Shown here: one piece after another, positions 34,701 to 48,238 of the stretch
Position numbering within the stretch: position 1 is the stretch's first letter
Layout of the letters: each line of letters begins with the position of its first letter
Source of the DNA: Acanthaster planci
Taxonomy: Eukaryota > Echinodermata > Asteroidea > Valvatida > Acanthasteridae
Reading direction: 5' to 3'
Assembly: GCF_001949145.1 (NCBI RefSeq)
Contig: NW_019091356.1
Span: 4,179,211 to 4,243,210, forward strand
DNA length: 64,000 bases
Notes under the pieces: generated by a model
Database searches by the model: none
What the model was told of the DNA's origin: nothing
Seen by the model: only the letters and a program-made list of their open reading frames with translations
Made by a program: the position numbers and the translations under genes

Positions 34701-37700
34701 ACATCAGCGCAGTAAGAAGCAACCACTCAGCGAAACATTTCACCGTTCGCATGCACCTAATGACGCCTAGATAATGATTAGGACTATGCCCAGGCACGTA
34801 TTACTTCTTAGACAACGCTGTCATCTCATCCATTTATCTATTTCCCTCCATTATGGTCCCAGCATCACACAACATGCGATTTATGGCCATATTGCTAATG
34901 TCTGCGGTAAGTACGGAGGCGTCGTTTGACACTATCCGCCGTCGCCAAAGTTCTTGTCTCGCGTACTTTCATTTCGAAATTAAAGAGACGATCTCTTTTT
35001 TTTTAATCCATTGATCCGCAGGTCAAGTAGATTCAGGACTATTTTTTTTTTGCAATTCGAAACTCCCCTTGATAAATGAACATTTTGAAACGTCGACTGT
35101 AAATATGGTCTTGGAAATTAAGCCTATGGCAATAGATTGACTTAGCATACAGTGTACGCTGTGGTAACTAACTTCAGGTTTTTGGGGGGAGGGGGTGGGG
35201 TCTCCGAGGCACCATGAACTGGGACAGAATCGTTAAGTAAAAGGCTCATACGGTAGTTTGTTTGCCCTGAACGATTTCATATTGGTCGAGAATTATTTCC
35301 AAGCCCAAACGGTAAGCAGCCCGAGAGCTTTGGGGAAGCCGTTATATGAAAGGTATGACCTTGTTCTATGATTGACAACAATGAGAGTACAGCACGATGC
35401 GGTTTTCATGTCCACCCTCAATCAAGTTAGCCTTTGCGGAGCGATATGATTCTGTGGGAGTAGTTTAACATGAAGGCCACAGCTTAATGTCTCATTTAAA
35501 ATTCCAACATAAAGTGCTTGGTAAAACGCGTGCATATCAACCAAGAGAAAGGTTAGAGTGAATTCTGCTGCATTAGAAAAGGAATTCGATTATGGGTCTT
35601 GGTAGATTTATCTCAAACGTATCAGAACTTGAACCTTAGTCCTTCATTAACGGAAGAAGCAACATTTAAATTTGCTTGCATTATTTTGGATATTGAATTT
35701 GCTGGGGCTTTTGCGGTATTTGTACCCGTAGGGTAACACAAATTCTTAAAATTGTTCTTTCTGTTAGCAAATTCGTTTATAACATTGAGGTTTTTCCATA
35801 TGATTAGTGCACAGAGGGTTCATCGTTCGGTGTGTCTTCTAGTCGAGAAACGGCCGTACAAATCTCACTGCTGTTTTTTAAACCACCCTGGAGAATTTAC
35901 AATGTATGTTTTTTGTGCTTGTTGTTCCTACAGTATAGCGCTAAAAAATAATTAAGTTCTTTTCAATCAGAAAAACACAATCACGTCCCTTACCCCGAAG
36001 GCGAAATAAAAAAGCTCTGAATAACCTTTCTTCCATTTGAACAAAGCAGTTTTAGAAAGGATTGTGTTCGTCAGTTATGGCGTGTTCCACCAAACATGTT
36101 ATTCCACTTTTCACAGCAATTACACACGCTTCAGTTTCCCCACTTCTGTCGTGACAACTTCCACCGCGGCGTATTGGTTGACATTTTCCACGTCTTTGTT
36201 GACCATATCCTGACTTTTAAATTGTCGCGGGAAGCCAAAGACAAGGATAGTTTGAGCGTGGAGAAATCGCTACCTTTCAGAAGCACAACATGTATAGTTC
36301 ATTTATCGAAAGGGAGATATCACCGCCAAAGGACCACAAAATAATGCGTCGCCCATCGGCGCAGCCTGGTTTCGACATTTCTCCAGGGCTATTTTGTTCC
36401 AGGGTTAGGCAGAACAGCCGTCGATAGATTTTATCACGTTCATGGCACATTTAGTCAGGAGGAAACACAATCAACGTGCATTTCTTACCGTTTCCGTATT
36501 TGGAAAGGATGCTCTCACCATTTTTATTGATTTTATTGGGTTGGCATCTTAGTCCCAACGGAGTATGTTGGTAATTATGCGTGCTTTGCCATTTGCTATG
36601 TGGTCTTCAAAAAAATACAGCCAAAAGCCAAAATCGTGTGACTCAGCAATCGTTTACTTGTACACAGTTTTCGCGTGTAATTTGTCGCTGTTTGAAATGG
36701 TCAGGTGCCGATGCAGTTTGTTCTAGCTGGCATGCTCTGAGTCCATGCTGTATCATTGCACATTCTTCAATAAGTTTGCGTGGCTCGTAATAATTATGGT
36801 GCAGTTTGTACTAAGTCCCAGGCTCGTAGGCTGGGGGTTGGGGATTGGGGTAGGGGGGTTGAATGACCCCCATGCTCACTTCTGACTTCCGTTCGTTGTC
36901 GGGTGTTTTTTTTTAAACTAATATATATTTTTAATATAATGATGTTCTTACTATTCGTTCGTCACTCAGCACCACTTGGTGTTATCGGCGGACGATACAG
37001 CAGCAGACGGGCCGTAGCACTCCAGTTTAACGCAACATTTTTTGCAGCGTAGTTATTCTCTAGAATTGCTTGTGGTCGATTTCATTTTTCCCGTTAGGAG
37101 CCTGTGAGATTGTCGATGAAAGTTACTGTGCGTTCCCCCCGACGCAGCTCATGTTGCGATTTCCAGTAGAACTTAAACGAAGCAAAAAAGTCAAAATGTT
37201 TTGATGGCATTTTGGAACTTTAATCCATAGCAATACGGGGAAAAGTAATGAACAGCGCTACATGATTATTATGGCCAAAATTCTCCAAAGCCACAATAAA
37301 ACACAAGACGATCTTCGAATGGTCTCCAGCAAACAGGAAACCATGAATCAATGTTGATTGTTATGAACTCACTTTTCCTCGTACGAGAATAAAAACGACC
37401 CTGCTGACCTGGTTGTCCTTGCTTCTACTGCCCCCTATATCCACAGGAGAGAGGACAAGGGACTTCGCTCTTGGATATGGATTTCTACCTTGTAGATTTT
37501 TGCCCCTTTACGCAATTGATTTCGTTCAGTCAAGCGCCAATTCAACGTCCCGGTTATACTAGGCGAATCGAATGCGCAGCTCTTGTACACCGTTTGACAG
37601 ATTACTCGCCAGCTCACTTGTCTATTAGCAAGTGGTGAGTCCACCTCTGTACTTTCCTGACACAGTAGTCGTGTAATTAGCCACCCAGTAAGGATGTAAT

Positions 37701-40139
37701 AAACTCATTTATGGTGGTGAACTTGAGCTGTCAGAAGAGGTCTTCGTCAATTTCAGAAGGCGTGCTGTAAAAGGTCTGCTATCCCCGTTGGTTTAGGGCC
37801 GTCGTCGTTACTTTATGATTGAGTCTTTGGAAGGCGCCACTGAAATCGATGAAACATTCATGGACGTGAAATTACTCACGTTTCTTAGCTTCAACAAACC
37901 GTTATTTTTGAAGTGTGAGCTTGCTTCGATGATAGCATAGCACATGGGTTGTTTTTCAAATGTCAGTTATACGCATGCAGAATTCTTGCATTTTATTGTA
38001 TCGTCATACACATCTTGATTTTGTTGATTTATTGTGGAGTTCCTTGTAAAAAAAAGGAAAGGTTTGTTGTTTGTATCACCAACACAGTAATGCCTTCATA
38101 CTGAAAGAACGCGTCACTTTTTCACAACCTTTCAAAACCAAGCAGGGTATTCATCCACTGTAGCCAGTTTTGGGGTATATTACAATAATACTCACACGCT
38201 TGCGCACAACAGCAGCGCCCTCTAGTTTAACAAAAGCTTGTGTTGCCAAGTCGTCGAAACGCACGTCATCAGTTAAGACCAAGTTCTCTGGTCTCAAGGC
38301 TCGAGCGCAACATTCACAGAATTGCTGGCGATTTGAACATGCATTTGAACATATATCCGTGCAGTATTCCCATGAGCTCAGGGATCCACGTGCCTTGCAT
38401 GCTACACCATAGCAAAAGTTTACTGACTGAAGCCTCTACCCATGGGACGTAAACATTCATTTTCCATGTTGCAATTTTTAGAATGCTCTTGCTGTATAGA
38501 CAACAGGAACGATAACTTTTGAGACATGGCTTGCTATGGTCATTCTATGTTCAATTTATGTATTGCATAGTCTCAAAGTTGTCTGCTAGACTTTTGACAT
38601 CATGACTGCCATCGTGTTTGCGAAGCAGACATGGTCATGTTCAATAATTCATTGCGCACCATTTCAGATATATAGCGCCCTCAGGTGTTCTGCAGGCGCA
38701 AGGCCCAAAAACCTTGAACTGTGTTATAAGTGTTTTTTTAGCTTGTTTTACATCAAATCTTATATCTTGCGGTCATTTCCCACCGTACACTTACAAGGTA
38801 CTGTCTGTTTTAATTCAAACATTGTTCGAAGAATAAATGGCTAACAAAATCCGCAGGCACTCGACCCTTGCTCGGTTCAGCGTTCTCGTAAACCGATCAT
38901 CCCGTGAGAGCAAAACTGTCGGCCACCAACATTATTCCTGGTTCACCGACAGAGCAACCAATTACAAAACAGCCGGTGAGAAGTTCCAAGTGTGTCAAAG
39001 GGCACTCGCAAGAAACTTTCTCCCGGGAGTCGAGACAAAGGAAGGGGGAACTGAAGAAAACGCCCAGCTCAAACCTCTCGAGTTCTTCATATTGGAAATG
39101 TGCCACGCAGGCACTCAGGTACGAGTGCTGCTCTCCCGGCCACACGGAAACTCGAATTAAAACAGTCTTGGGGCTCAGGGGGTTGTCTCGTCAGAAAATC
39201 GCGGCAATTCACTGTGTTTATTGCGCTGGCCTGCTTTGTAGGGAACACCGAAAATAAGCCCTCATTTGCGCCAAACCCTCCGGGTATGCATCCTGTCATT
39301 ATTGACTATGGAGCCACAGTCATCGAGCAGCTGCAGTGGGCCCAAACCGAGGATAGTTAAAGCGCTATCTGTACTTAGTAAGGATTTCTCCTTACTTTGT
39401 TCTTCTTGTTTGTCCAGATCTGGATGGGATGTGAACTTCCAACGGGTAAAATTGCCGTTCCATTTGGTGTGGGATTGAGCCCCCCAGTCCTATCGGTTTC
39501 TCTCAACTGTCTTGTGACACAGGTAAGCTGGGAGATTATGTGAAGCGTTGTGCTTTCATAGTTGCAATACTGCTCCAATCTGTGTCTCGTAACTTTCAAA
39601 TTAAAAACCTTTAAACAGAACAGTTGAGTCTTCACAAAAATTATCCGGAAAGAAAAAAAGATCGGTAAACCACTTTATAAGCCACTTGTGGACATCATTT
39701 ATTGAATCTCCATTAAGAATAAAGCCAAAAAAAAAACTTTTCTAAGGGCACTTTGTGTAGTTAATTAGAGTCCAGAATGTTTCAATTATGACACCATTAG
39801 GCGTGTACTATCCAAACTTAGAGTCTTGGAAGCGACAATTTCTGAGATCCGCAAAAAAAAAAATGCATTCTTTCACACGCCTTTGGGGGCAATTAACAAC
39901 GCGTTCGAATTTGGAAATCTACAAATATGCCCTTATTTTCCCCTTGTTTAAGGCCTAGCGCCTCCAGTAGTTCTCGCTTTAATTGTGGAAATCGATAACA
40001 CCATTGCCCCGACAGGGCACACTTGACACTTGGCGATCTGAGACTATTGTTGGTGATTAGCGACGGCAAAGAAGATAATATAGTCGCCCTTTGCATGACG
40101 CACTTGACGATGGTTCTGCGCAATTATGATTGGCCGAAT
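25776..40139. other. Long intergenic stretch, no gene seen
   Basis: No gene can be supported across this 14 kb. The longer open frames (for example 26860-27240 minus, 28205-28543 plus, 33359-33736 minus, 38837-39160 plus) overlap others in competing frames and show no recognised domain. Simple A-rich tracts occur at about 25961-25991 and 32320-32334. A short open segment at 34853-34906 (+) ends on GTAAGT and starts with a hydrophobic run, but this is at the level expected by chance. Confidence 0.35.
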
Positions 40140-40520
40140 TTGTAGTCATTCGGATTGAATAACTTTAAAGCAACTCACGCCAGTCCAACCTGGAAGGATG
40201 CATATTAGAGTGATTCAAAAGAAAACTCTCATTTCAGAAATGATAAGCGAATAATTGGAGCGGTGAAAGGGGAGGCCAACTTGATTTACATGGTTTGCAT
40301 TAAAATTGACATGACCGCTCGAGTCTCAATAAATTTCTTATCAATTAATGTTTTTAACAGGTCTCCGGCGGGGTTTTTGTGTAGTGTCACGTGGTCTTAA
40401 TCATTATTACTGACACGAAGACCTCCAATGCATGTCTTTAAGTACCTGATTTAGATGGACAATTTGTGCATTAATTAAGAACCACTTAAAACCCTGGCAT
40501 GACGAATACCGGAATGCGCT
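40140..40520. promoter_or_regulatory. Candidate regulatory element
   Basis: The block mixes AT-rich homeodomain-type words (TCAATTAATG near 40341, TAATTA at 40472-40477) with an E-box CACGTG at 40388-40393. Two nested inverted pairs, AGGTCT/AGACCT (40359-40364, 40419-40424) and GTGTCA/TGACAC (40384-40389, 40411-40416), also occur. No open frame is present. This is the texture I would pick for a conserved enhancer, but without alignment it is only a guess. Confidence 0.15.
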
Positions 40521-43500
40521 GCCAGAGAGGGTTGTCATTTTTTATTCTGAAGTATTTTTAACTTCATGGATGGAACTTCCTTCTATTTTGAGAAGACTCC
40601 AAGCATTCAGCGGCGTCAGCGCACAGAATTATCCGGAAGAAATGAATCAATTTCCTCCCAGGACGCATCCCAGGGTGTGACTCAATTTTTCCCGGCTGGA
40701 GGTTCCCTGTTTCTTGATTAAAGGGTTACGCCTTGTCGCCTCATATTTTCGAAGAACGTGAATTCTTGAAGAAAATGCGCTTTTGTTAGCAAAATGACAG
40801 AGAACATATATTGTGTCGAATGATAGGTAATCATCGAGTTGACCATGCCCATTGATACTCATGCTGACAGGTTGAAGGTATCCTGTATTGATCATGAATT
40901 GGCCCGGTCTGCCGGCGGAGAGTAAAAAGAACTTTTACGGATACCAGGCGAGTATCGTGTTCTCGCTTCTTCCTGACAGTTTCGTACTTGTGCTATTCGA
41001 TCCATTCTGCTGGCTGTGGGCCTATGTGTCATAACACCTGACATGAATGAGTTCAAGACAACAGGTCACCCCGTGATGGCATACTTAGGTCACCGTAGTC
41101 TGGCGTTAGTCACACTGTAGGCTTTGTACATGCATATAGATGAGAACGCCTTCTCATCCCTCCATGGGCCATGGTGCGAGCAAACAGGTGTAGAGTGTGT
41201 GATATTTTGGGGGCCTTATATAGACTTAGTTCTCAGGATCGACCCGTAAATCCCTAGATACTGTTAAAGGTGGCACACTTCCTCCTTGTGTTTTTTCTTC
41301 ACCGATGCGTTAGGTCTTATACTATAGCGTTGTTGAGTTGGGACGTGAACTGGAGAACCCCTTAAATCCCCAGGGCAGCAACATAATCACATCGTAGAAG
41401 TATCCGTTAGAAATAAACTCACAGGAAACCAGAAACAGGCTCTAGATTGACATACCGGGAATGATGGCCAGCTGAGGTCGACAAGCTTCATTCAAGGCCG
41501 GCTGGTCGCAAGTGTATCAGTTGGCAAATACATCTGCATGTCTGTAGGCTTAGACCATTGTGCAACCACTATGTTTCCTTCACCCATATCCGGCTAGCCA
41601 GCTTCGCTCTAAAACTCTGCTAGTTTGTACATGGACCGTGACTGAGTACAGGATAACCAATTGATGAAATAAATACTGTTCGATCACAAGTCATTCAAAA
41701 CCTAATAGTGTTCCATATTCCATGGAAAAGCTGAAATTTGTTAACGAGGCCCTCCCGTTTGCGCAGACTTGAACTATCCGCGGTGCTCGACGATACGTTT
41801 CCGCACGCGTCTTTGTTGAGACACAGAAAACTATTTTAGTGAATGGTTCTTGTGACTGTAGACACTGAGGTAAACCGTACCAGCAAAATTTCCCAGATCT
41901 GTTATGCACACGAATTTGTCGAGTAAATTCCAATAGGGCCAGTCTGCCTAATTTACGAGAAATCTCCCAGTGATTTTGATTTCGGCTAGTTCTTGCTATG
42001 CTGTGCACGTGAACCAATATCCCTCCGGCTGACAGAAAACTGGGTCCTGCTGAATTCGCCCCAGGTGTCTGATGTTTGTGGAGTACACACTACCGGGACC
42101 TTGGAGAGAAATCCCAGGCACAGTGCAACGACACTCAGCGCATGCCTAAAGTTATCCCCACTGAGCCGAAGGTCAAGGGTTTCCCTCTCTTTCTGGTCCA
42201 ATCAAATCGGCCAGATGGCTTACAGAACTCACGATGAGCAGGTTGGAACGTCGCTAGAATTGAATGCAGGTGGATCTAGGTCCTACAACCATCGTTGCGT
42301 GTTATTGCTTCGTAACAGATTTTGCTGAGCACTTGAAAGGTCTTGATAAAAAACAATCCCTGAGGACTGTAAGGATTCTGTAGAACTGCATACAATGTCA
42401 TTTGGAGCTAGAATTCTGCATCGGCGAAAATGATTTAAATGTGTCTGAATTCTGCAGCTTGAGCGTCTTCAAGCAATAGCTGACGGTACCAGGAATTTTG
42501 CAAAGTACTTCCCAAACCCTTTTGATAACGAGGCAAAATTCCAGCAGAGAGGACCCCAACAACGTACCGAGAGATCTGCTTTGTCCCGGTGCTACACGCC
42601 CGTCACCCGGCAACATCATTACGGGCGGACGGTGGCCTCGCAGAAATTCAATTGACCGTGCGGTTTTTCTGAGATGAAGTGGCTGAATATCACCCATTGC
42701 CTACACGTTTGTATTTGAACATCAAAAATAGTTTAATTTTCAACTCAAGCTGGATAATAAAAGTACACGAGGACTTCGATCTTGAAGGCCAGTTGGATTT
42801 TAAAGTTTGTTTCTGTAATGATAGATCCGCTTGCCTTGTCATGTTTTTGTATGGACTAGTCTTGCTTCCCTTGCAGAGTTTGAAGACGTGTACCTCTATA
42901 AACATGCATGACAATCGTTTACTTATCTTTAAATGTTGCGTTCAATTCCGAATGCCTTTTAATTATCATTTTTATTGTTATTATTTTTTGGTGGGGGGTA
43001 TTTTTGTACTTCTGCAAACCGCCAGAGCCTGTGCATTACCTAAAAGTTACTGATTTCCTTTGTCGCTTATTTGAATTTCTGTTTTACATCCAGCGTTCTT
43101 TACAATGTGTTCCATTGTTATGATATGTTGACCGGGGTCCACGTTTAGTTGGTTTCACCTGGCTAAGTTCTTATGCCATTATTTAGGCTAGAATCGTCTG
43201 AAACCTCACACAAGTCATGCACTTTAAAGTTACCCTCAAAACTGTTAATACATTAGCAAGTATGATACCGGCATATTGTCAGAAGGTAAATACAACCCTG
43301 GCCATGTCGCCCCGTAGACGCGACTTTGTATGTGATTGGCCACCTAACTCACTCCCATTCCATTGTTTGCGCAGGGAGAGTGTGCCACAACTGGTGTGTG
43401 TTGTGTGAACATCGTGTCGTCAGCAACAGTTTTTCCTCCTCGAGCAGCAGTTCAGTGTTAACGTTTGATGCAGTTAATTGTCTCGCCTGGCAGGACCGCG

Positions 43501-44058
43501 AGCCAACGACAGGGTCCTCCCTAGTCGGGGACAGAAAAGGAGACAATTTGGAAAGTGAGGCTGTCGGGATTGAGAGAGGGTTTAACGCCATAAAGTGGAC
43601 TGCCCGCTGAGCTGATAGCTACGCCTAAGCCTCTGTTGGGTGTCCAGTCTTTGCTGCTCAACCGCCTGTTGGAATACACGACCCAACGGGACACTGTTGA
43701 TTGGCAACGGCAAACCACATACTTGTCCTGATCTGAGAACACGCGACCACAAACTGACTGGGGGCGTTAAAAAAGGATCCACGACCTGGTTTTAATCGGT
43801 TTCTGCTACCAAGGCCGCGAGTACTCTCTGGACTCTCCCTATTTTTGCATCTTAACTCTAGATTAACCGACCATTGGCTGGACTGGTTGAGACCAACCGG
43901 CCGTGCAGATGTTCCATGTGGGACCAGCTGCTCTGAATCCCGAGGCCACTTGAACTGGAAATTTACCCGATTCTTCACATTTCGCTGCTAAAAAGCAGAC
44001 GATAGATCTCTTGAATGGTAGCAGTTTTAATTTGATTCGTTGACAGCGTCACATCATA
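40521..44058. other. Intergenic stretch, no gene seen
   Basis: No gene can be supported. GC content rises around 43300-43980, where overlapping open frames appear on both strands. This may be promoter-like sequence for the candidate exon at 44059, or simply a compositional patch. Confidence 0.3.
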
Positions 44059-44115
44059 ATGGCGACAACGAACGGCCGAAGGCCCCTCGGGGACTTTGTT
44101 GTTATCTGCACTTTG
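44059..44115 (+). other. Possible first coding exon of a long-intron gene
   Basis: An ATG in strong translation-start context (ATAATGG) opens 19 codons, MATTNGRRPLGDFVVICTL, which end exactly on a near-consensus donor GTAAGT at 44116 in phase 0. The end is hydrophobic, as in a signal peptide or membrane anchor that continues in the next exon. GC-richer DNA lies upstream. I cannot find a following exon in the window, so if real the intron exceeds most of the remaining 20 kb or I have missed a short exon. ATG-to-donor coincidences of this size are expected several times in 64 kb by chance. Confidence 0.2.
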
Positions 44116-47100
44116 GTAAGTTCACCTTTTGTTCTCTACTTTGTAAAAAAATGCATATCTCGAAATAGACGCTCTTTGAATAGAGCAAACAGTAGTTGTA
44201 TGTGTATCCGTCTGCAAGCCATTAATGCGGTATATTTTGGGCAGGGTGCTGTCTGTGGGAACAGGCTGTTTAGGAGAGTTCCGGCACTGGATGACCCGAT
44301 AAGAAACTGGGTCTCACCAGTTAAATTTAATAGAAAGTTTTCCGTGGGAGTAGCACACAGTGTCTGAAACTACTGCTCGCCTTCTGAAGAATTGATTATG
44401 CCTTTGGGGTTCAGATACCGTATGCTTTTCATCCCAGATGGTACATTTCGTTCATATATATATATAGATATTTCTGTGTAAACATTTTAAAAACAACAAA
44501 ATGCGGGAACTACTCCCAAGCATTTTTTGGACCAAAGGAAAAAAAGATAAACTTTATTAATAGCACTACCGAAACACCACTTATCCGTCCAACATATCAC
44601 GCGAAAATAGCTTGTTTTTGGCCTCGAGTTAGGTAATGTTGAAATGAGAATGTGATTTTGGGAACTGTGATCGATGGGATCGTAAAAGTAAAGTATAGTA
44701 GTTCAATTTCATAGGGTTTCAGAGTTTGGTGTTTACTATGCAGTTTGATATCAAAGAACCAAGGATGTGCTATAAAGTTCATCTTCAGTGTTTAGTCACC
44801 GTCGTCGGGCTTGATTCGCTGCAATGTGTCAACATTAACAAGGCGATGTTGCCAATCATATTGTTCTGCCTAATAAAATGCACTGCATTTGTTTACATGC
44901 CTGCAGAAATGGATTTCTGCCAGCATGCTCGTAAAAAAATTCCCACATGCTTGCAAATTTATGCAATCGATTTTAATGGAGCATAAAGGCCACCTCACAT
45001 CGAGGCCAGCAATGGGTATTTGACAGTCGATTATTTCCCAAATGGTTGGAATTTCTATCAGCTATCGCCTTTTTGTCCCCCTCTGTATTTGACCTAATCT
45101 CATCCCGTGACTTCATGCAGTGTCAATATCGTCGGGTGTGATGTCCAAACCTTGGAGGTTTGACACCTTACTATGCTCGGTTAGGCTAATGTCTGCTGAC
45201 CACAAGAAAAGAGCCGAAGCAGACGAGCTGCCCGGACACGACCTCCTCAGATGGGGTCAGGGACACGTCACGCTTGTTTGCTGTCCTTGTAAATCTTTGC
45301 AGGCCCGGCTGACCTTGTGAATGGGTTGGGGTCAGAGCAGTTCTGATGTGGATCAATGATTGCAGTCAGCATGACCTTCCATCATGGCCGTTGGTGGTGG
45401 TAGGGGCCTCGCATGTTGTACAATGTTCTTATGTTTGCCCGCAGCTTGGGGTAATCCCCTAATCCCCGGGTCCCTGTTTAATTGACCTATAACTTAGACG
45501 CATTGCTGAATGCTTGCACTGTTTTTCCTTCTTGAAAAGGCGCCAGTCTTTTTCCTTGCAAGGCCGTCAAATACTTTCCTCCATTCCAACACCTTCGGAA
45601 TGGACCTACAGCCTAGATGTTAAATGTTTTCCTGAATTATCAGAGGTTGTTCTATCACTTCTATCAATTTTTGGTTGTGCTATTTTATTTGGCAGTGGCT
45701 CGAGTTGTTATCTTGGAGGGACAGGACATCCCGCTGTCCTGCTTGTTTACACGGTAGAAACCCATTTCGATCGAGAGCTTCTGCCAGAATTCCCCCAGAC
45801 GTGTTTTGGCCAACGTTTTAATGACTTAACATGAGCCAGAAAATGCGAATCCAGACGGGAAAACGGCACTCACAGAGTCAAGAGGCCCTTCCATTACCCA
45901 GGAGGGCTCCGGGTTGAGGAACAGCCAGCCTGAGCACGCCAGCTGATCAACAAGCGGCCTTAGCCAAAATGCACATAAAGGTGGGCACAACTGGCGCTCA
46001 TGACCGGCGGTGTTTACTTACGTAGTCGCTACTTTGGGAGAGGGGTGTCTCATTTTGAGGGCCTGTCAAAACTTGCACATTCGATTCTATGATTGTAGCG
46101 CGGCACAGGGAAACCTGGATTTCCATTTCGCGCGTGAGGTTATCCAGCACAAGCGCGGACCATGCTGATTTCGCATTAAGGCAGCTGATTTTCAATTCTG
46201 TTGGTGGGGCGCGAGTACCGTTACTTGGCCCAGATTCCCGCCGTTTAAAATGCACAGCCGCGTAGCGTGTAGGCAATGGCGCAGGTCACGCCGGTCGTCT
46301 CGGAAAGCTTGGCCACCAAACGATTTCACTTAATCGCAGCCATCCCTTGGGGGTAGCATGTAAAGCTGACAGACTGAAAAAGGCCTGCTTAATGATATAC
46401 CACATAACCCGTCGGTCCTGTACGTCGACAAAATCTAGCAGTTTGCGCATTGAATAATAGATTGCAATTTATATTGCTCACAGCAAAAATGCCACAGACA
46501 GAAGTTCCTTAGTTTTATTCCGTTCCCGACCCGTACGAGACCAAAGCTTTTTGATAATGTTTCATCCCTTCAAGCCCGCCAAGATTTAAGCCTTGGTTTG
46601 CATACGGTAACGGCAGCTCACAGAACGCTGTCGCTGAGCCATAAGGTTAGCGAAATATCCTGTCGAAAAGTGCCTAAAAGAATGCTTCTCCAATATACTT
46701 CATGAGTTGAGCTGAGGATATATCCTAGAGTCACAGTTGAGCTTACGTTTTTATGACTTCATATCACAGTTCCACTTAAAAAGATCAACGCGCCAGTGTT
46801 AGACACTTTTGAAGAAATTCAATGGTTTATAAATGCACTGATGAGAGTGTTCAGTATCCGTAAAGGATTTCAGCTACTCCAATAAGAATCTCTGTAGAGT
46901 ATGTTCCTACAATGTAGTCCAGGCTTCACATGCAGAGTGCCGCAAGCAGATTTCTCGGGAATAAGTTTACAGCAATCGAATGAAAGATAAAATAATCCCA
47001 CAGTAAGTTAGGTCAGTAAAAAAGCAGAATTCTGAATTGGCCAGACCTTGGTTTATTTCCAACAAACAGGTGTTCACTGTTCGTTCCTGTAATTGATTGC

Positions 47101-48036
47101 ATTCTGCCTGGTAAATTCAACTCCCAATGGAAATACATGGACCCTTTACCCGTTCTTGGTTTTATTGACCAATATGAACTTCAAACAGTTTTACTTTCAA
47201 GCAAGATTATTTTGCAGAAATTTTTGTCACACCGATTCGCCCACTAGTTGCATGAATTCCGAGTTCAATCTGCCTAGCGACATTAACCTCATGATATTCT
47301 AACATTGTCTCTTGGTGTAAGGGACAGGCGTGCTTTGCACACTGCTTTATGTCAAATATTTAGCTCTGAGTTGAGAAGTTCGGTTGGCCCAAACGGCTGA
47401 AAATGCGTCTATTTAGAAGCACAAATTCCAACTGGAAGAATGAGATTTTTCCACTCCTTCAGACGGGTTAAACATACGTCGAAAGACTGCGCTCAGTACA
47501 GGTAGCATCTCTGTTATGATTGTTACCGTTCCCAGTTTGCAGATTGAATGTTTAAGTGGGTCTTCTGCTGTAAAAAAAACGTGTTTATTCCGTTCAGTCG
47601 ATTGGCGTCGATGCCCGTTCTAGTTCCGCATGGCTGATGTTTACTCTATATGCAGTGCGAATTTAGGTTATGTTTGCAGTCAGGTACCTATATCGACACG
47701 CTGCTCGAGCAAATTACTGGTTTCCTGCCAGATGGTTTATTATAATTACAAAAAGAGTCAGAACGCACGTTTTAAGGCTGATTATTGTATGAATGATATC
47801 GATCATTCGTAAACAGCCCCTAGGAATATCTGGGAAAACCTCCTTTTATGTACTTAATTTGTAACTAATTATATTGAGTAATGAAAGATGCACTTGTTAA
47901 AAAATTACCCTGAAGTTTTATTTCATCATTCTATAAATTTAGGGTTCATTTTTTCCTGTCCCCGCTGCATCTTCTTAAGTGGAAAACTCATTCTTTTATT
48001 TCCAAGAGTGAATAAGTGATAGAACTTACTCAAACA
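44116..48036. other. Intergenic or intronic stretch, no gene seen
   Basis: No gene can be supported. A short (AT)n tract lies at about 44455-44465. A minus-strand open frame at 45998-46276 crosses a GTAAGT but lacks an ATG at its start, so it is not called. Confidence 0.35.
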
Positions 48037-48238
48037 TATCAAATCGAGTTAGGTCAATGGCGGTGATATATCCATTGTCAAATTACATAACTCTGCTGAA
48101 ACAGGGACAGCAAATGTCACATGTCGGACCCCAGGTTTATCAAATAGAGTTAGGTCAATGGCGGTGATATATCCATTGTCAAATTACATAACTCTGCTGA
48201 AACAGGGACAGAAAATGTCACATGTCGGACCCCAGGTT
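48037..48238 (+). repeat. 101-bp tandem duplication (two copies)
   Basis: The unit 48037-48137 is repeated directly at 48138-48238. By position-by-position comparison the copies differ at two sites only (C/A at 48045 versus 48146, and C/A at 48111 versus 48212), about 98 percent identity, and similarity stops sharply at 48239. The unit holds TCAATGGCGGTGATATATCC and ends in CGGACCCCAGGTT. It has no sustained open frame. The near identity shows a recent duplication or ongoing homogenisation. Confidence 0.97.

Noticed and set aside
42679-43053. 124-codon open frame (+)
   Set aside because: Another open frame overlaps it and a minus-strand frame covers its start. The hydrophobic tail derives from T-rich DNA.
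45998-46276. Minus-strand frame running into GTAAGT, as a possible exon
   Set aside because: Its apparent start is TTG with a stop four codons upstream and no acceptor in between, so neither a first nor an internal exon fits well.
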